NCBI GenBank assembly: GCA_963752345.1
Contig: CAVVYA010000002.1
Location: forward strand, 124,001-188,000
Direction: 5' to 3'
Origin: CAVVYA01 sp963752345
GTDB taxonomy: Bacteria; Pseudomonadota; Alphaproteobacteria; SMXQ01
Length of the DNA: 64,000 nt
Shown here piece by piece: positions 1 through 8,693 of this stretch. Under the pieces are notes generated by a model. The model saw only the letters and a list, made by a program, of their open reading frames with translations, did not search any database and was not told the origin of the DNA. How positions within the stretch are numbered: the first letter of the stretch is position 1; every line of letters begins with the position of its first letter. Both the position numbers and the translations under genes were made by a program.

Positions 1-267
1 TTCGGCGCCGGCCGCGTCGTGCTGCGCGCGGCGCCCGCCGGCACCGGCATCATCGCCGGCGGTCCGATGCGCGCCGTGTTCGAAACCTGCGGCATCCAGG
101 ACATCGTCACCAAGTCGGTCGGCACGTCGAACCCGCACAATATGGTGAAGGCCACGTTCGCCGCGCTCAAGAGCCTGCGCTCGCCGCGCATGGTCGCCGC
201 GTCCCGTGGCAAGAAGGTCGGCGAGATTCTCGGCCGCCCGGCAACCGATGCCGCGGTCCAGGAATAG
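1..267 (+). CDS. rpsE: 30S ribosomal protein S5, C-terminal part
   Basis: The gene enters from the left edge with an open frame from base 1, so the N-terminal half with the double-stranded RNA-binding domain lies outside the window. The visible 88 residues are the S5 C-terminal domain, with the typical runs RAAPAGTGIIAGGPMRAV and SVGTSNPHNMVKATFAAL. S5 sits on the small subunit near the decoding site and contributes to accuracy. It is followed after 23 bases by rpmD, the usual spc-operon order. The GTG at 19 is an internal valine, not a start. Identification is secure. Confidence 0.96.
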   Translation, partial: FGAGRVVLRAAPAGTGIIAGGPMRAVFETCGIQDIVTKSVGTSNPHNMVKATFAALKSLRSPRMVAASRGKKVGEILGRPATDAAVQE

Positions 268-290
268 GCCAGGAATAAGGAACGCGTACC

Positions 291-479
291 ATGGCAGAGA
301 AGACCATAAAGGTGACGCAGATCGGCAGTCCGATCGGTCGCAAGCATGATCAGCGCGAGACCTTGATCGGCCTCGGTCTGAACAAGCTCAATCGCTCCCG
401 CGAACTGCCGGACACTCCGGCGATCCGCGGCATGATCGACAAGGTTGCGCATCTCCTCCGCGTTGACACGCAAGGTTAA
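291..479 (+). CDS. rpmD: 50S ribosomal protein L30
   Basis: This small 62-residue protein has the L30 pattern: an N-terminal strand (KTIKVTQIGSPIGR), then TLIGLGLNKLNRSRELPDTPAIRGMI, and a helix ending in a short C-terminus. The length is normal for bacterial L30. It lies between rpsE and rplO, as in the spc operon of most Proteobacteria. L30 is a peripheral large-subunit protein. The start ATG follows a purine-rich AGGAATAAGGAA stretch that supplies the ribosome binding site. Confidence 0.96.
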   Translation: MAEKTIKVTQIGSPIGRKHDQRETLIGLGLNKLNRSRELPDTPAIRGMIDKVAHLLRVDTQG

Positions 480-533
480 GCGCACTGGCGCCGGCCGGCT
501 TCGGTCGTGGCTCGCAACAAGGACTGTAAGACC

Positions 534-1103
534 ATGTTTTTGAACGAAATTACCGATAACAAGGGCGCCCGTAAGTCGCGCCGCCGCATCGGTCGCGGCA
601 TCGGGTCCGGCCGTGGCAAGACGTCGGGTAAGGGCGTCAAGGGCCAGAAGGCGCGCACCGGCGTGGCCATCAAGGGCTTCGAAGGCGGCCAGATGCCGAT
701 CCATCGCCGCATGCCGAAGCGCGGCTTCAACAATGTTTCGGCCAAGAACTACGCCGAGATCAGCCTCGACCGGCTGCAGAAGGCGGTCGACGCCGGCACA
801 CTCGATACGGCGAAGCCGGTGACCATCGAGACGCTGAAGGCCGCGGGCCTGGTGCGCCACACGCGCGACGGCGTGCGCCTGCTTGCAAACGGTAGCCTGA
901 AGGCCAAATTGACTCTTGAGGTGACCGGCGCGTCCGCCGCCGCCAAGGCGGCGGTCGAGGCTGCCGGCGGCTCGCTCAAGGTCGCGGTCCTGCCCAAGGC
1001 CGAGCGCCCCGTGATCGAGACCAAGGGCATGAAAAAGAAGGCCGCCAAGGCGGCAGCCAAGTCGAATAAGAAGCCTGCCGCCGAGGCAGACGCGGCCGGC
1101 TAA
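534..1103 (+). CDS. rplO: 50S ribosomal protein L15
   Basis: L15 of the large subunit, 189 residues from the chosen ATG at 534. That start gives MFLNEITDNKGARKSRRRIG, which matches the conserved family N-terminus. The in-frame GTG at 507 would add nine residues that the family lacks. Glycine-rich segments RGIGSGRGKTSGKGVKGQKAR and GFEGGQMPIHRRMPKRGF are diagnostic. The last 23 or so residues form a Lys/Ala-rich tail, longer than in E. coli (144 residues) but common in Alphaproteobacteria. It is followed by secY after 44 bases. Confidence 0.95.
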   Translation: MFLNEITDNKGARKSRRRIGRGIGSGRGKTSGKGVKGQKARTGVAIKGFEGGQMPIHRRMPKRGFNNVSAKNYAEISLDRLQKAVDAGTLDTAKPVTIETLKAAGLVRHTRDGVRLLANGSLKAKLTLEVTGASAAAKAAVEAAGGSLKVAVLPKAERPVIETKGMKKKAAKAAAKSNKKPAAEADAAG

Positions 1104-1147
1104 GGCGTCCCAACACACGGCATCCATTGCCGTAAGGAGTCGACGTT

Positions 1148-2491
1148 ATGGCTTCAGCTGCCGAGCAGCTTGCCGCGAACATCAATTTTGGCGCGTTTTC
1201 GAAAGCCACGGAGCTCAAGAAGCGCCTGTGGTTTACGCTCGCGGTGCTGGTCGTTTACCGGATCGGCAGCTACATCCCGATTCCGGGCATCGACCCCGCC
1301 GTCCTGGCCGACATCTTCCGCCAGCAGCAGGGCGGCATCCTGGGCATGGTCGACATGTTCGCCGGCGGCGCGCTCGGCCGCATGACTGTCTTCGCTCTCA
1401 ACATCATGCCGTACATCTCGGCGGCGATTATCATGCAGCTCCTGACGAGCGTCTCTCCAAGGCTTGAAGCCTTGAAGAAGGAAGGCCCGTCCGGCATGCG
1501 CAAGATCAATCAATACACGCGCTACGGCACTGTGGTGCTGGCGACGGTGCAGGCCTACGGCATCGCGGTCGGACTCGAGAGCATGACCTCGAGCCAAGGT
1601 GCCGCGGTGCACGATCCGGGCATGTACTTCCGCGCCGTGACCGTGATTACCCTGGTCGGCGGCACCATGTTTCTGATGTGGCTCGGCGAGCAGATCACAG
1701 CGCGCGGCGTCGGCAACGGCATTTCACTGATCATCTTCGCCGGCATCGTGGCGAACCTGCCGTCGGCCATGGTGCAGACCCTCGAGCTCGGCCGCACCGG
1801 CGCGCTCTCGGCGGTGCTGATCGTCATCATCATCATCATGGTGATCGGAGTCATCGGCTTCATCGTGTTCATGGAGCGCGCCCAGCGCCGGATCATCGTG
1901 CAATATCCGAAGCGCCAGGTCGGCAACAAGATGTACGGCGGGGAAAACTCCCATCTGCCGCTCAAGATCAACACCTCCGGCGTCATCCCGCCGATCTTTG
2001 CTTCGTCGCTGCTGCTGATGCCGACGACCGTCGCCGCCTTCGGCGCGGGGGACGGGCCGGAATGGCTCACCTGGATCACGGCGACGCTCGGCCACGGCCA
2101 GCCGCTCTACATGGTGCTCTACGCGGCGCTGATCATCTTTTTCGCGTTCTTCTATACCGCGGTCGTGTTCAATCCGAACGACACGGCCGAGAATCTGAAG
2201 AAATACGGCGGCTTCATTCCGGGCATCCGTCCGGGCAAGAACACCGCCGACTACCTCGACTACATCCTGACCCGGCTGACCGTGGTCGGCGCCGCCTACC
2301 TGGTCGCCATCAGCCTGTTGCCGGAATTCCTGATCACCAAGTTCTCCGTGCCGTTCTACTTCGGCGGCACCAGCCTGCTGATCGTCGTCACCGTGACGAT
2401 GGATACCGTGGCGCAGATCCAATCGCACTTGCTCGCCCACCAGTACGAGGGCCTGATCAAGAAGTCGAAGCTGCGCGGGCGGCGTGGATGA
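1148..2491 (+). CDS. secY: Preprotein translocase subunit SecY
   Basis: SecY forms the protein-conducting channel in the inner membrane together with SecE and SecG. The 447-residue product has the expected ten membrane segments. Signatures are the N-terminal KKRLWFTLAVLVVYRIGSYIPIPG, the plug-region motif GGALGRMTVFALNIMPYISA, and the C-terminal cytosolic tail ending KSKLRGRRG. A perfect GTAAGGAGT ribosome binding site precedes the ATG. The stop overlaps the adk start in an ATGA tetranucleotide (2488-2491), suggesting translational coupling. Confidence 0.97.
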   Translation: MASAAEQLAANINFGAFSKATELKKRLWFTLAVLVVYRIGSYIPIPGIDPAVLADIFRQQQGGILGMVDMFAGGALGRMTVFALNIMPYISAAIIMQLLTSVSPRLEALKKEGPSGMRKINQYTRYGTVVLATVQAYGIAVGLESMTSSQGAAVHDPGMYFRAVTVITLVGGTMFLMWLGEQITARGVGNGISLIIFAGIVANLPSAMVQTLELGRTGALSAVLIVIIIIMVIGVIGFIVFMERAQRRIIVQYPKRQVGNKMYGGENSHLPLKINTSGVIPPIFASSLLLMPTTVAAFGAGDGPEWLTWITATLGHGQPLYMVLYAALIIFFAFFYTAVVFNPNDTAENLKKYGGFIPGIRPGKNTADYLDYILTRLTVVGAAYLVAISLLPEFLITKFSVPFYFGGTSLLIVVTVTMDTVAQIQSHLLAHQYEGLIKKSKLRGRRG

Positions 2492-3147
2492 ACCTGATTT
2501 TGCTGGGTCCGCCGGGGGCGGGCAAAGGGACACAGGCGCAGTTGCTCAAGGACCGGCATGGTCTGGTGCAATTGTCGACCGGCGACATGTTGCGCGCCAC
2601 GGCGGCCTCGGGCAGTGAGCTGGGCCGCAAGCTTAAGGCGATCATGGCCTCGGGCGCCCTGGTGCCCGACGACATCATGATCGACATGATCGCCGACCGG
2701 ATTGCCCAGCCGGACAGCGCCAACGGATTCATCCTCGACGGCTTTCCCCGCACCACCCGGCAGGCCGAGGCCTTGGACAAGATGCTGGCGGAAAAGGGCA
2801 TGGGGCTGGACGCCGTGATCGAACTCAAGGTCGACGACGCGGCCCTGGTCGACCGGATCAGCGGGCGGTTTAGCTGCGGTTCGTGCGGCGCGGGCTACCA
2901 CGACACCCATAAAAAGCCAAACAAGCCAGGGGTTTGCGACATTTGCGGCGGCACCACCTTCGTCCGCCGCGAAGACGACAAGGCGGAGACGGTGAAGGCG
3001 CGGCTCGATGCCTACCATCGCCAGACGGCGCCCTTGCTCCCCTACTATAAGGCCCGGAATGTGTTAAAATCCGTCGATGGCATGGCCCCCATCGACGAAG
3101 TGACCCGACAAATCGAAAAAGTTCTGGCCAAGGGTCTAACAAGTTGA
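2488..3147 (+). CDS. adk: Adenylate kinase
   Basis: Catalyses ATP + AMP to 2 ADP in the cytosol. The 219-residue protein starts MNLILLGPPGAGKGTQAQLL, with the P-loop GPPGAGKGT at residues 7-15 and the NMP-binding segment STGDMLRA. DGFPRTTRQAEAL is the conserved adenylate kinase signature. This is the long form: its LID carries two cysteine pairs (CGSCG and CDICG) that would bind a structural zinc ion. The start overlaps the secY stop. The promoter of the next operon overlaps its last codons. Confidence 0.97.
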   Translation: MNLILLGPPGAGKGTQAQLLKDRHGLVQLSTGDMLRATAASGSELGRKLKAIMASGALVPDDIMIDMIADRIAQPDSANGFILDGFPRTTRQAEALDKMLAEKGMGLDAVIELKVDDAALVDRISGRFSCGSCGAGYHDTHKKPNKPGVCDICGGTTFVRREDDKAETVKARLDAYHRQTAPLLPYYKARNVLKSVDGMAPIDEVTRQIEKVLAKGLTS

Positions 3148-3171
3148 CTTGATACTGGGTTTTCCTATAAT
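3144..3171 (+). promoter_or_regulatory. Sigma-70 type promoter of the rpsM-rpsK-rpoA-rplQ operon
   Basis: A TTGACT hexamer (3144-3149) and a perfect TATAAT (3166-3171) are separated by 16 bases. The -35 element overlaps the adk stop codon. Transcription would start near 3178, leaving a leader of about 55 bases before the TTG start of rpsM. It is one of the best sigma-70 matches in the window, fitting for a highly expressed ribosomal operon. Activity is inferred, not shown. Confidence 0.75.
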
Positions 3172-3233
3172 CCCGGGCCTTCCGCCTCTATGGCGGTCCG
3201 GTTCAATCCACATCCTGATCAGGAGTACGCGGC

Positions 3234-3608
3234 TTGGCGCGCATTGCGGGCGTTAACATCCCTACGGAAAAAAAGGTTCAGGTCGGCCTGACCTATATTT
3301 TTGGGATCGGGCCAGCACGATCGAAGGATATCTGCACGAAGGCGGGCATCGCTGAAGCGACCCGCGTCAACCAGTTGTCCGACGACGATGTGATCCGGAT
3401 CCGTGAAATCATCGATCGCGACTACCAGGTCGAAGGCGACCTGCGGCGCGAGACCGCGATGAACATCAAGCGGCTCATGGACCTCGGTTGCTACCGCGGC
3501 CTGCGTCACCGCAAGGGCCTGCCGGTCCGTGGCCAGCGCACTCACACCAACGCACGGACCCGCAAGGGACCTGCACGGCCTATCGCCGGCAAGAAGAAGG
3601 CCGTCTAA
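3234..3608 (+). CDS. rpsM: 30S ribosomal protein S13
   Basis: S13 binds the head of the small subunit and contacts the large subunit and tRNAs. The 124-residue product has the family pattern ARIAGVNIPTEKKVQVGLTYI, the helix-two-turn-helix, and the basic C-terminal signature HRKGLPVRGQRTHTNARTRKG. The start is TTG at 3234, preceded by an AGGAG ribosome binding site nine bases upstream. No ATG fits the conserved N-terminus, so the rare start codon is well supported. It is first in the alpha operon here, after the near-consensus promoter. Confidence 0.96.
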   Translation: MARIAGVNIPTEKKVQVGLTYIFGIGPARSKDICTKAGIAEATRVNQLSDDDVIRIREIIDRDYQVEGDLRRETAMNIKRLMDLGCYRGLRHRKGLPVRGQRTHTNARTRKGPARPIAGKKKAV

Positions 3609-3623
3609 CCAGCGGGATTATTT

Positions 3624-4031
3624 ATGGCAAAGCCAGCAGAAACCAAGGCAGCGGCCGGACGGCCGCGGCGTCGCGAGCGTAAGAACATCACATCGGGCGT
3701 CGCCCATGTGAACGCGAGCTTCAACAACACGATGATCACCATCACCGACGCGCAGGGCAACACGATCGCCTGGTCGTCGTCGGGCATGCAGGGCTTCAAG
3801 GGCTCGCGCAAATCGACGCCGTATGCGGCGCAGATGGCTGCCGAGGACGCCGGCCGCAAGGCCATGGAGCACGGCATGCGCACGCTTGAAGTCGAGGTCA
3901 AGGGCCCGGGCGCCGGCCGCGAATCCGCGCTGCGCGCGCTGCAGACCGTCGGGTTCACAATCATGTCGATCCGCGACGTGACCCCGATCCCGCACAACGG
4001 ATGCCGTCCGCCGAAGCGTCGCCGCGTTTGA
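3624..4031 (+). CDS. rpsK: 30S ribosomal protein S11
   Basis: S11 lines the mRNA cleft of the platform. The 135-residue sequence has a basic N-terminal extension (MAKPAETKAAAGRPRRRERK), the core NITSGVAHVNASFNNTMITI, and the C-terminal TPIPHNGCRPPKRRRV that is nearly invariant in bacteria. It follows rpsM after 15 bases. Unlike most alphaproteobacterial alpha operons, the gap to the next gene, rpoA, is long (162 bases) and rich in hairpins. Confidence 0.96.
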   Translation: MAKPAETKAAAGRPRRRERKNITSGVAHVNASFNNTMITITDAQGNTIAWSSSGMQGFKGSRKSTPYAAQMAAEDAGRKAMEHGMRTLEVEVKGPGAGRESALRALQTVGFTIMSIRDVTPIPHNGCRPPKRRRV

Positions 4032-4193
4032 GTTGTTGCCGCGGCGCGGGGTTCGCCCCTGCCGCGGTCGTGTCGATCGGGCCCGCGGCACAGGGCCCCA
4101 TGCCTGAGCCCGCTCCGGGCGGCAGGCAAGCCGGACAGGATCTGGCAGGACAATTCCAGGCGGAGCGCTCCGCCTCACTGAGAGGTCTTATTC
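4032..4193 (+). promoter_or_regulatory. Hairpin-rich rpsK-rpoA spacer, possible leader or attenuator
   Basis: The 162-base gap holds several strong inverted repeats. At 4039-4067 CCGCGGC and GGGG pair with CCCC and GCCGCGG around a TTCG tetraloop. At 4079-4098 two GGGCCC hexamers pair. GCCCG-CTC-CGGGC follows near 4108-4120. A perfect 18-base palindrome (AGGCGGAGC/GCTCCGCCT) occupies 4158-4175, ending 18 bases before the rpoA start. No poly-T follows any of them, so intrinsic termination is unlikely. Modulation of rpoA translation or mRNA processing is possible but is inference. Confidence 0.45.
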
Positions 4194-5210
4194 GTGATTC
4201 AGAAGAATTGGACGGAACTGATTAAGCCCACCAAGCTGCAAGTCACGCCGGGGGCCGAACCGCAGCGTTTGGCCACCGTTGTCGCCGAGCCGCTTGAGCG
4301 GGGCTTTGGCCTGACGCTCGGCAACGCGCTGCGTCGCGTGCTGTTGTCGTCGCTGCAGGGCGCCGCCGTCACGTCGGTGCAGATCGAAGGAATTCTCCAC
4401 GAATTCTCGTCGATCCCGGGCGTGCGCGAGGATGTCACCGACATCATCCTCAACATCAAGGCGCTCGCCATCCGCATGCAGGGCGAAGGACCGAAGCGCA
4501 TTACGCTCAAGGCCACCGGCCCGGGCGAAGTGACCGCGGGCATGATCGAGACCGTGGCGGACATCGAGATCCTCAATCCGGATCTGGTGATCTGCACGCT
4601 CGACAATGGCGCCAAGATCTCGATGGAATTGACGATCGAGACCGGCAAAGGCTATGTGCCGGCGACCCAGAACCGCCCCGAGGATGCGCCGATCGGCTTG
4701 ATTCCGGTGGACGCGCTCTACAGCCCGGTGCGCAAGGTCGCCTATAAGGTCGAGAACACCCGCGTCGGCCAAGTCACCGACTACGACAAGCTCAGCATGG
4801 ACCTCGAGACCGACGGCACCGTGACCCCGGACGATGCGGTGGCGCTCGCCGCCCGCATCCTGCAGGACCAGTTGCAGCTCTTCATCAACTTCGAGGAGCC
4901 GCAGGCGGCCTCCGAGGAGGAGAAGAGCGAAGAGCCGGCGTTCAACAAGAACCTGCTGCGCAAGGTCGAAGAGCTCGAGCTGTCGGTGCGTTCGGCGAAC
5001 TGCCTCAAGAACGACAACATCATCTATATCGGCGATCTGGTTCAGAAGACCGAAGCCGAGATGCTGCGCACGCCGAACTTCGGCCGCAAGTCGCTCAACG
5101 AGATCAAGGAAGTCCTGGCCCAGATGGGTCTCCACCTCGGCATGGAGATCCCCAACTGGCCGCCGGAAAATATTGAAGAGCTGGCGAAGAAGCTCGAGGA
5201 ACCGTACTGA
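4194..5210 (+). CDS. rpoA: DNA-directed RNA polymerase subunit alpha
   Basis: The alpha subunit nucleates core polymerase assembly and contacts activators and UP elements. The 338-residue product begins MIQKNWTELIKPTKL, the standard alphaproteobacterial N-terminus, read from a GTG start at 4194. The N-terminal assembly domain (about 1-230) includes ERGFGLTLGNALRRVLLSS. An acidic linker (EEPQAASEEEKSEEPA) leads to the C-terminal domain with ELSVRSANCLKNDNI and FGRKSLNEIKEVL. It lies in the alpha operon between rpsK and rplQ. Confidence 0.97.
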   Translation: MIQKNWTELIKPTKLQVTPGAEPQRLATVVAEPLERGFGLTLGNALRRVLLSSLQGAAVTSVQIEGILHEFSSIPGVREDVTDIILNIKALAIRMQGEGPKRITLKATGPGEVTAGMIETVADIEILNPDLVICTLDNGAKISMELTIETGKGYVPATQNRPEDAPIGLIPVDALYSPVRKVAYKVENTRVGQVTDYDKLSMDLETDGTVTPDDAVALAARILQDQLQLFINFEEPQAASEEEKSEEPAFNKNLLRKVEELELSVRSANCLKNDNIIYIGDLVQKTEAEMLRTPNFGRKSLNEIKEVLAQMGLHLGMEIPNWPPENIEELAKKLEEPY

Positions 5211-5249
5211 GTCGGCGTTTCGCCGCTCAGCGTTGAGGAGAACCTAGTT

Positions 5250-5687
5250 ATGCGTCACGGGATGAGCGGTCGTAAGCTGAACCGCACCTCCAGCCACCGC
5301 AAGGCCATGTTTGACAACATGGCCGCGGCGCTCATCAAGCATGAGCAGATCAAGACCACGCTGCCCAAGGCGAAGGAGCTGAAGCCCATCGTGGACAAGC
5401 TCATCACGCTCGGCAAGCGCGGCGATCTGCACGCTCGCCGTCAGGCGATCTCCATGCTGGGCGACAGCAAGCTGGCGGCCAAGCTGTTCGACACCCTGGC
5501 GCCGCGCTACGCGGCGCGCGCCGGCGGCTATACCCGCGTGCTCAAGGCGGGGTTCCGCTACGGCGACGACGCGGCCATGGCCGTCATCGAGTTGGTCGAT
5601 CGCGATCCTGACGCCAAGGGCCTCGATTCGGGCCCGGTCCAGGCCGTCGAGCAGAGCGATGCCGAAGCCGAGGCCGCGAAGGTCTGA
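5250..5687 (+). CDS. rplQ: 50S ribosomal protein L17
   Basis: L17 binds near the tunnel exit of the large subunit. The product has 145 residues. MRHGMSGRKLNRTSSHRKAM and the following NMAAALIKHEQIKTTLPKAKEL are the family signature. The C-terminal 20-25 residues (DSGPVQAVEQSDAEAEAAKV) are an acidic tail absent from E. coli L17 (127 residues). GAGGAGAACC provides the ribosome binding site. It is the last gene of the operon and is followed by a clear intrinsic terminator. Confidence 0.96.
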   Translation: MRHGMSGRKLNRTSSHRKAMFDNMAAALIKHEQIKTTLPKAKELKPIVDKLITLGKRGDLHARRQAISMLGDSKLAAKLFDTLAPRYAARAGGYTRVLKAGFRYGDDAAMAVIELVDRDPDAKGLDSGPVQAVEQSDAEAEAAKV

Positions 5688-5711
5688 CCGGCGTTTCAGC
5701 GCAGTTGAGAA

Positions 5712-5741
5712 AAGGGCAGCCGGTGGCTGCCTTTTTCGTTT
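5712..5741 (+). terminator. Intrinsic terminator after rplQ
   Basis: A 7-base-pair stem GGCAGCC (5715-5721) / GGCTGCC (5725-5731) with a GGT loop is followed by TTTTT and, after CG, TTTT. It lies 25 bases after the rplQ stop and is oriented to end the alpha-operon transcript. Confidence 0.85.
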
Positions 5742-5880
5742 TCGGATCTGTCCAGGCGGTCGCGCCGCACCCATATTTTGGCGGCCCAGGCGGTGCTAGG
5801 CTGCCAAAAGCGCAGTTGAGATTTTGGATGAACGCGCGGCCGAGGTGGGGCGCGCGGGTTAAAGCGATGGATGAGAAAAC

Positions 5881-7320
5881 ATGCTGAGCAAGGCTTTGCG
5901 TCACGCGGCGAGCCTTTTCCTGCTTTTGGCAATTGTGCTGTCGTCTGAGCCGCCCGCCATGGCGCAGCAGCGCCAATTGCCGCAGATCCCCGATTCGCGC
6001 CAGCAGATCACGCTCAGCTTCGCGCCGGTGGTCAAGCAGGTGGCGCCCGCCGTGGTCAACATCTACACGCGCACCGTGGTCCAGGCGCGCCAGGCCCAGT
6101 CGCCCCTGTTGGACGATCCGTTCTTTCGCCGGTTCTTCGAGAATTCGCCGCTCGGCCAGCCGCGCCAGCGGGTGCAGAGTTCGCTCGGCTCGGGCGTCAT
6201 CGTCGATGCCGGCGGGCTGATCGTCACCAACTTCCACGTGGTCAAAGGTTCGACCGAGATCACCGTCGTGCTGTCCGACCGGCGCGAATTCGAGGCCAAG
6301 GTCGAACTCGCCGACGAGCGCACCGACCTCGCGGTGCTGCGCATCGATACCGGCGGCGAGAAGCTGCCGACCGTGCAGATCCGCGATTCCGACGATCTCG
6401 AGGTCGGCGACCTGGTGCTCGCCATCGGCAACCCGTTCGGCGTCGGCCAGACCGTGACCAGCGGCATCGTCTCGGCGCTCGCCCGCACCACGGTCGGCAT
6501 CGCCGACTATCGTTTCTTCATCCAGACCGACGCGGCGATCAATCCCGGCAACTCCGGCGGCGCGCTGGTCACCATGGACGGCGGCCTGGTCGGCATCAAC
6601 AGCGCGATCTACTCGCGCAGCGGCGGCTCGATCGGCATCGGCTTCGCCGTGCCCTCGAACATGGTGCGCGCGGTGCTCGCCGGTGTCGGCGGCGGCAAGC
6701 GGCTGGTGCGGCCGTGGTTCGGTGCCGGCGGCCAGACCGTGACCTCCGAGCTCGCCGCCAACCTCGGCCTGCCGCGGCCCGAGGGGGTGTTGATCAACAA
6801 TATCTATCCCAATGGCCCGGCGGCGCGCGCCGGCCTGCGCCAGGGCGACATCGTGACCGAGATCAATGGCCGCGACGTCGACGACCCGGAGGCGCTGCGC
6901 TTCCGCATCGCCACCCTGCCGATCGGCGGCAAGGCGCAGCTCGCGGTGCTGCGCCGCGGCCAGCGTTCGCTGTTGGCGCTCGCCTTGGAGCCGCCGCCGG
7001 AAACGCCGCTGCGTGAGGAATCCTTATTGCAGGGCAGCCATCCGCTCGCCGGCGCCACCGTCGCCAACCTGTCGCCGGCGCTGGCCGACGAACTGTCGCT
7101 CGGGGCCGAGCTCAGCGGGGTCACGGTGCTCAAGGTGGCGCGCGGCAGTCCCGGCGCCCGGCTCGGCCTGCAGGCGCGCGACATCGTGCTCACCGTCAAT
7201 GGTAGCGAGGTCGACTCGGTCGGCCGGCTGCGGCAGTTGCTCGGCCGCCCGGCGGCCGACAGGCGCTGGCGGGTCGCCATCAAGCGCGGCGACAAGGTTT
7301 TCACGGCGGTGGTGGAATAG
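5881..7320 (+). CDS. Do-family (DegP/DegQ-like) periplasmic serine protease
   Basis: Secreted trypsin-like protease with two PDZ domains, 479 residues. A Sec signal peptide (residues 1-28) ends PPAMA-QQ. The protease domain (about 45-250) shows the full triad: His119 in TNFHVV, Asp149 in ERTDLAVLRI and Ser225 in NPGNSGGAL. PDZ1 lies at about 260-350 (GVLINNIYPNGPAARAGLRQGDIV) and PDZ2 at about 385-475 (GVTVLKVARGSPGARLGLQARDIV). Such proteins degrade or refold damaged envelope proteins. The family assignment is firm; a DegP versus DegQ label cannot be chosen. It is probably monocistronic, with rarA beginning 34 bases downstream. Confidence 0.93.
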   Translation: MLSKALRHAASLFLLLAIVLSSEPPAMAQQRQLPQIPDSRQQITLSFAPVVKQVAPAVVNIYTRTVVQARQAQSPLLDDPFFRRFFENSPLGQPRQRVQSSLGSGVIVDAGGLIVTNFHVVKGSTEITVVLSDRREFEAKVELADERTDLAVLRIDTGGEKLPTVQIRDSDDLEVGDLVLAIGNPFGVGQTVTSGIVSALARTTVGIADYRFFIQTDAAINPGNSGGALVTMDGGLVGINSAIYSRSGGSIGIGFAVPSNMVRAVLAGVGGGKRLVRPWFGAGGQTVTSELAANLGLPRPEGVLINNIYPNGPAARAGLRQGDIVTEINGRDVDDPEALRFRIATLPIGGKAQLAVLRRGQRSLLALALEPPPETPLREESLLQGSHPLAGATVANLSPALADELSLGAELSGVTVLKVARGSPGARLGLQARDIVLTVNGSEVDSVGRLRQLLGRPAADRRWRVAIKRGDKVFTAVVE

Positions 7321-7354
7321 GCCGTCCCAATGAGCGTCGTATGAGCCCGGCCCT

Positions 7355-8693
7355 ATGAGCCTGTTCGAGAAAGATGCGCCGAGGCCGCTTGCCGACCGCT
7401 TGCGGCCGAAGACTCTGGCCGAGGTGGTGGGCCAAGGCCATCTGCTCGGGCCCGAGGGACCGATCGGCCGCATGGTGGCGGCGCGGCGGCTCGCCTCGAT
7501 GATCCTGTGGGGCCCGCCGGGCTGCGGCAAGACCACCATTGCGCGCCTGCTCGCCGAAGGCACCGAGCTGCATTTCGAGCCGCTGTCGGCGGTGTTCTCC
7601 GGCGTCGCCGATCTCAAGCGCCTGTTCGAGGCGGCGCGCAAGCGGCGCGCCATGGGGCAGGGCACGCTGCTGTTCGTCGACGAGATCCACCGCTTCAACC
7701 GCACCCAGCAGGACAGCTTCCTGCCCTATGTCGAGGACGGCACCATCATCCTGGTCGGCGCCACCACCGAGAACCCGTCGTTCGAGATCAACGGCGCGCT
7801 CTTGTCGCGGACCCAGGTGTTCGTGCTCAACCGGCTCGACGACGCCGCGCTCGAGGAGCTGCTGCAGCGGGCGGAAAACGACACGAAGCGCAAGCTGCCG
7901 CTCGACGGCGAGGCGCGCGCCGCGCTGCGCGCCATGGCGGACGGCGACGGCCGCTATGTGATCAATCTCGCCGAGCAGCTGTTCGCCCTGCCGGTCAAGG
8001 CCGGGCGACACGCTCGACACCCTGGCGCTGACCAAGGCGGTGCAGAAGCGCGCCCCGCTCTATGACAAGGCGCGCGAGGGCCATTACAACCTGATCAGCG
8101 CGCTGCACAAGTCGCTGCGCGGCTCGGACGCCGACGCGGCGCTCTACTGGCTGGCGCGCATGCTGGCGGGCGGCGAGGATCCGCTCTATATCACGCGCCG
8201 GCTGGTGCGCTTCGCCTCCGAGGATATCGGGCTGGCCGATCCCAACGCGCTGCTCCAGGCGCTGGCCGCCAAGGATGCCTACGATTTTCTCGGCTCCCCG
8301 GAGGGCGAACTGGCTCTGGTCCAGGCCACCGTCTATCTCGCCACCGCGCCGAAATCCAATGCGCTCTATCGCGCCGAGGGCGCCGCCAAGCAGGCCGCCA
8401 AGCAGACCGGCTCGCTGATGCCGCCGATGCATATCCTGAATGCGCCGACCCGGCTGATGAAGGATCTCGGCTATGCCGCGGGTTACGAATACGATCATGG
8501 GACGCCGGAAGGATTCTCCGGCCAGAATTATTTTCCCGACGGCATGGCGCGCGGCGAATTCTATCAGCCGGCCGAACGCGGCTTCGAGCGCGAGGTCGGC
8601 AAGCGGCTTGCCTATTGGGCCAAGCTGCGCGCCGGGCGCGGCGACAGCGAGACCGAAAGCGACCCGGATTCGAAGGGGGAGGGCGAGACGTGA
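7355..8693 (+). CDS. rarA: Replication-associated recombination protein A (RarA/MgsA), frame broken
   Basis: AAA+ ATPase of the clamp-loader-like RarA family, acting at stalled replication forks. The first part has Walker A GPPGCGKTT, Walker B LLFVDEIHRFN, and GATTENPSFEINGALLSR. From about 8000 the conserved C-terminus continues in the +1 frame (QKRAPLYDKAREGHYNLISA, DPDSKGEGET). Removing one G from the GGG at about 8002-8005 restores KAGDTLDTLALTKAVQKRAP, so a one-base insertion is the simplest explanation. The corrected product would be about 445 residues, normal for the family. The stop overlaps the crcB start. Confidence 0.9.

Noticed and set aside
5696..5825. Direct repeat GCGCAGTTGAGA at about 5700 and 5811, possibly a mobile-element scar.
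   Set aside because: It is only 12 bases long, with no transposase remnants or terminal inverted repeats between the copies.
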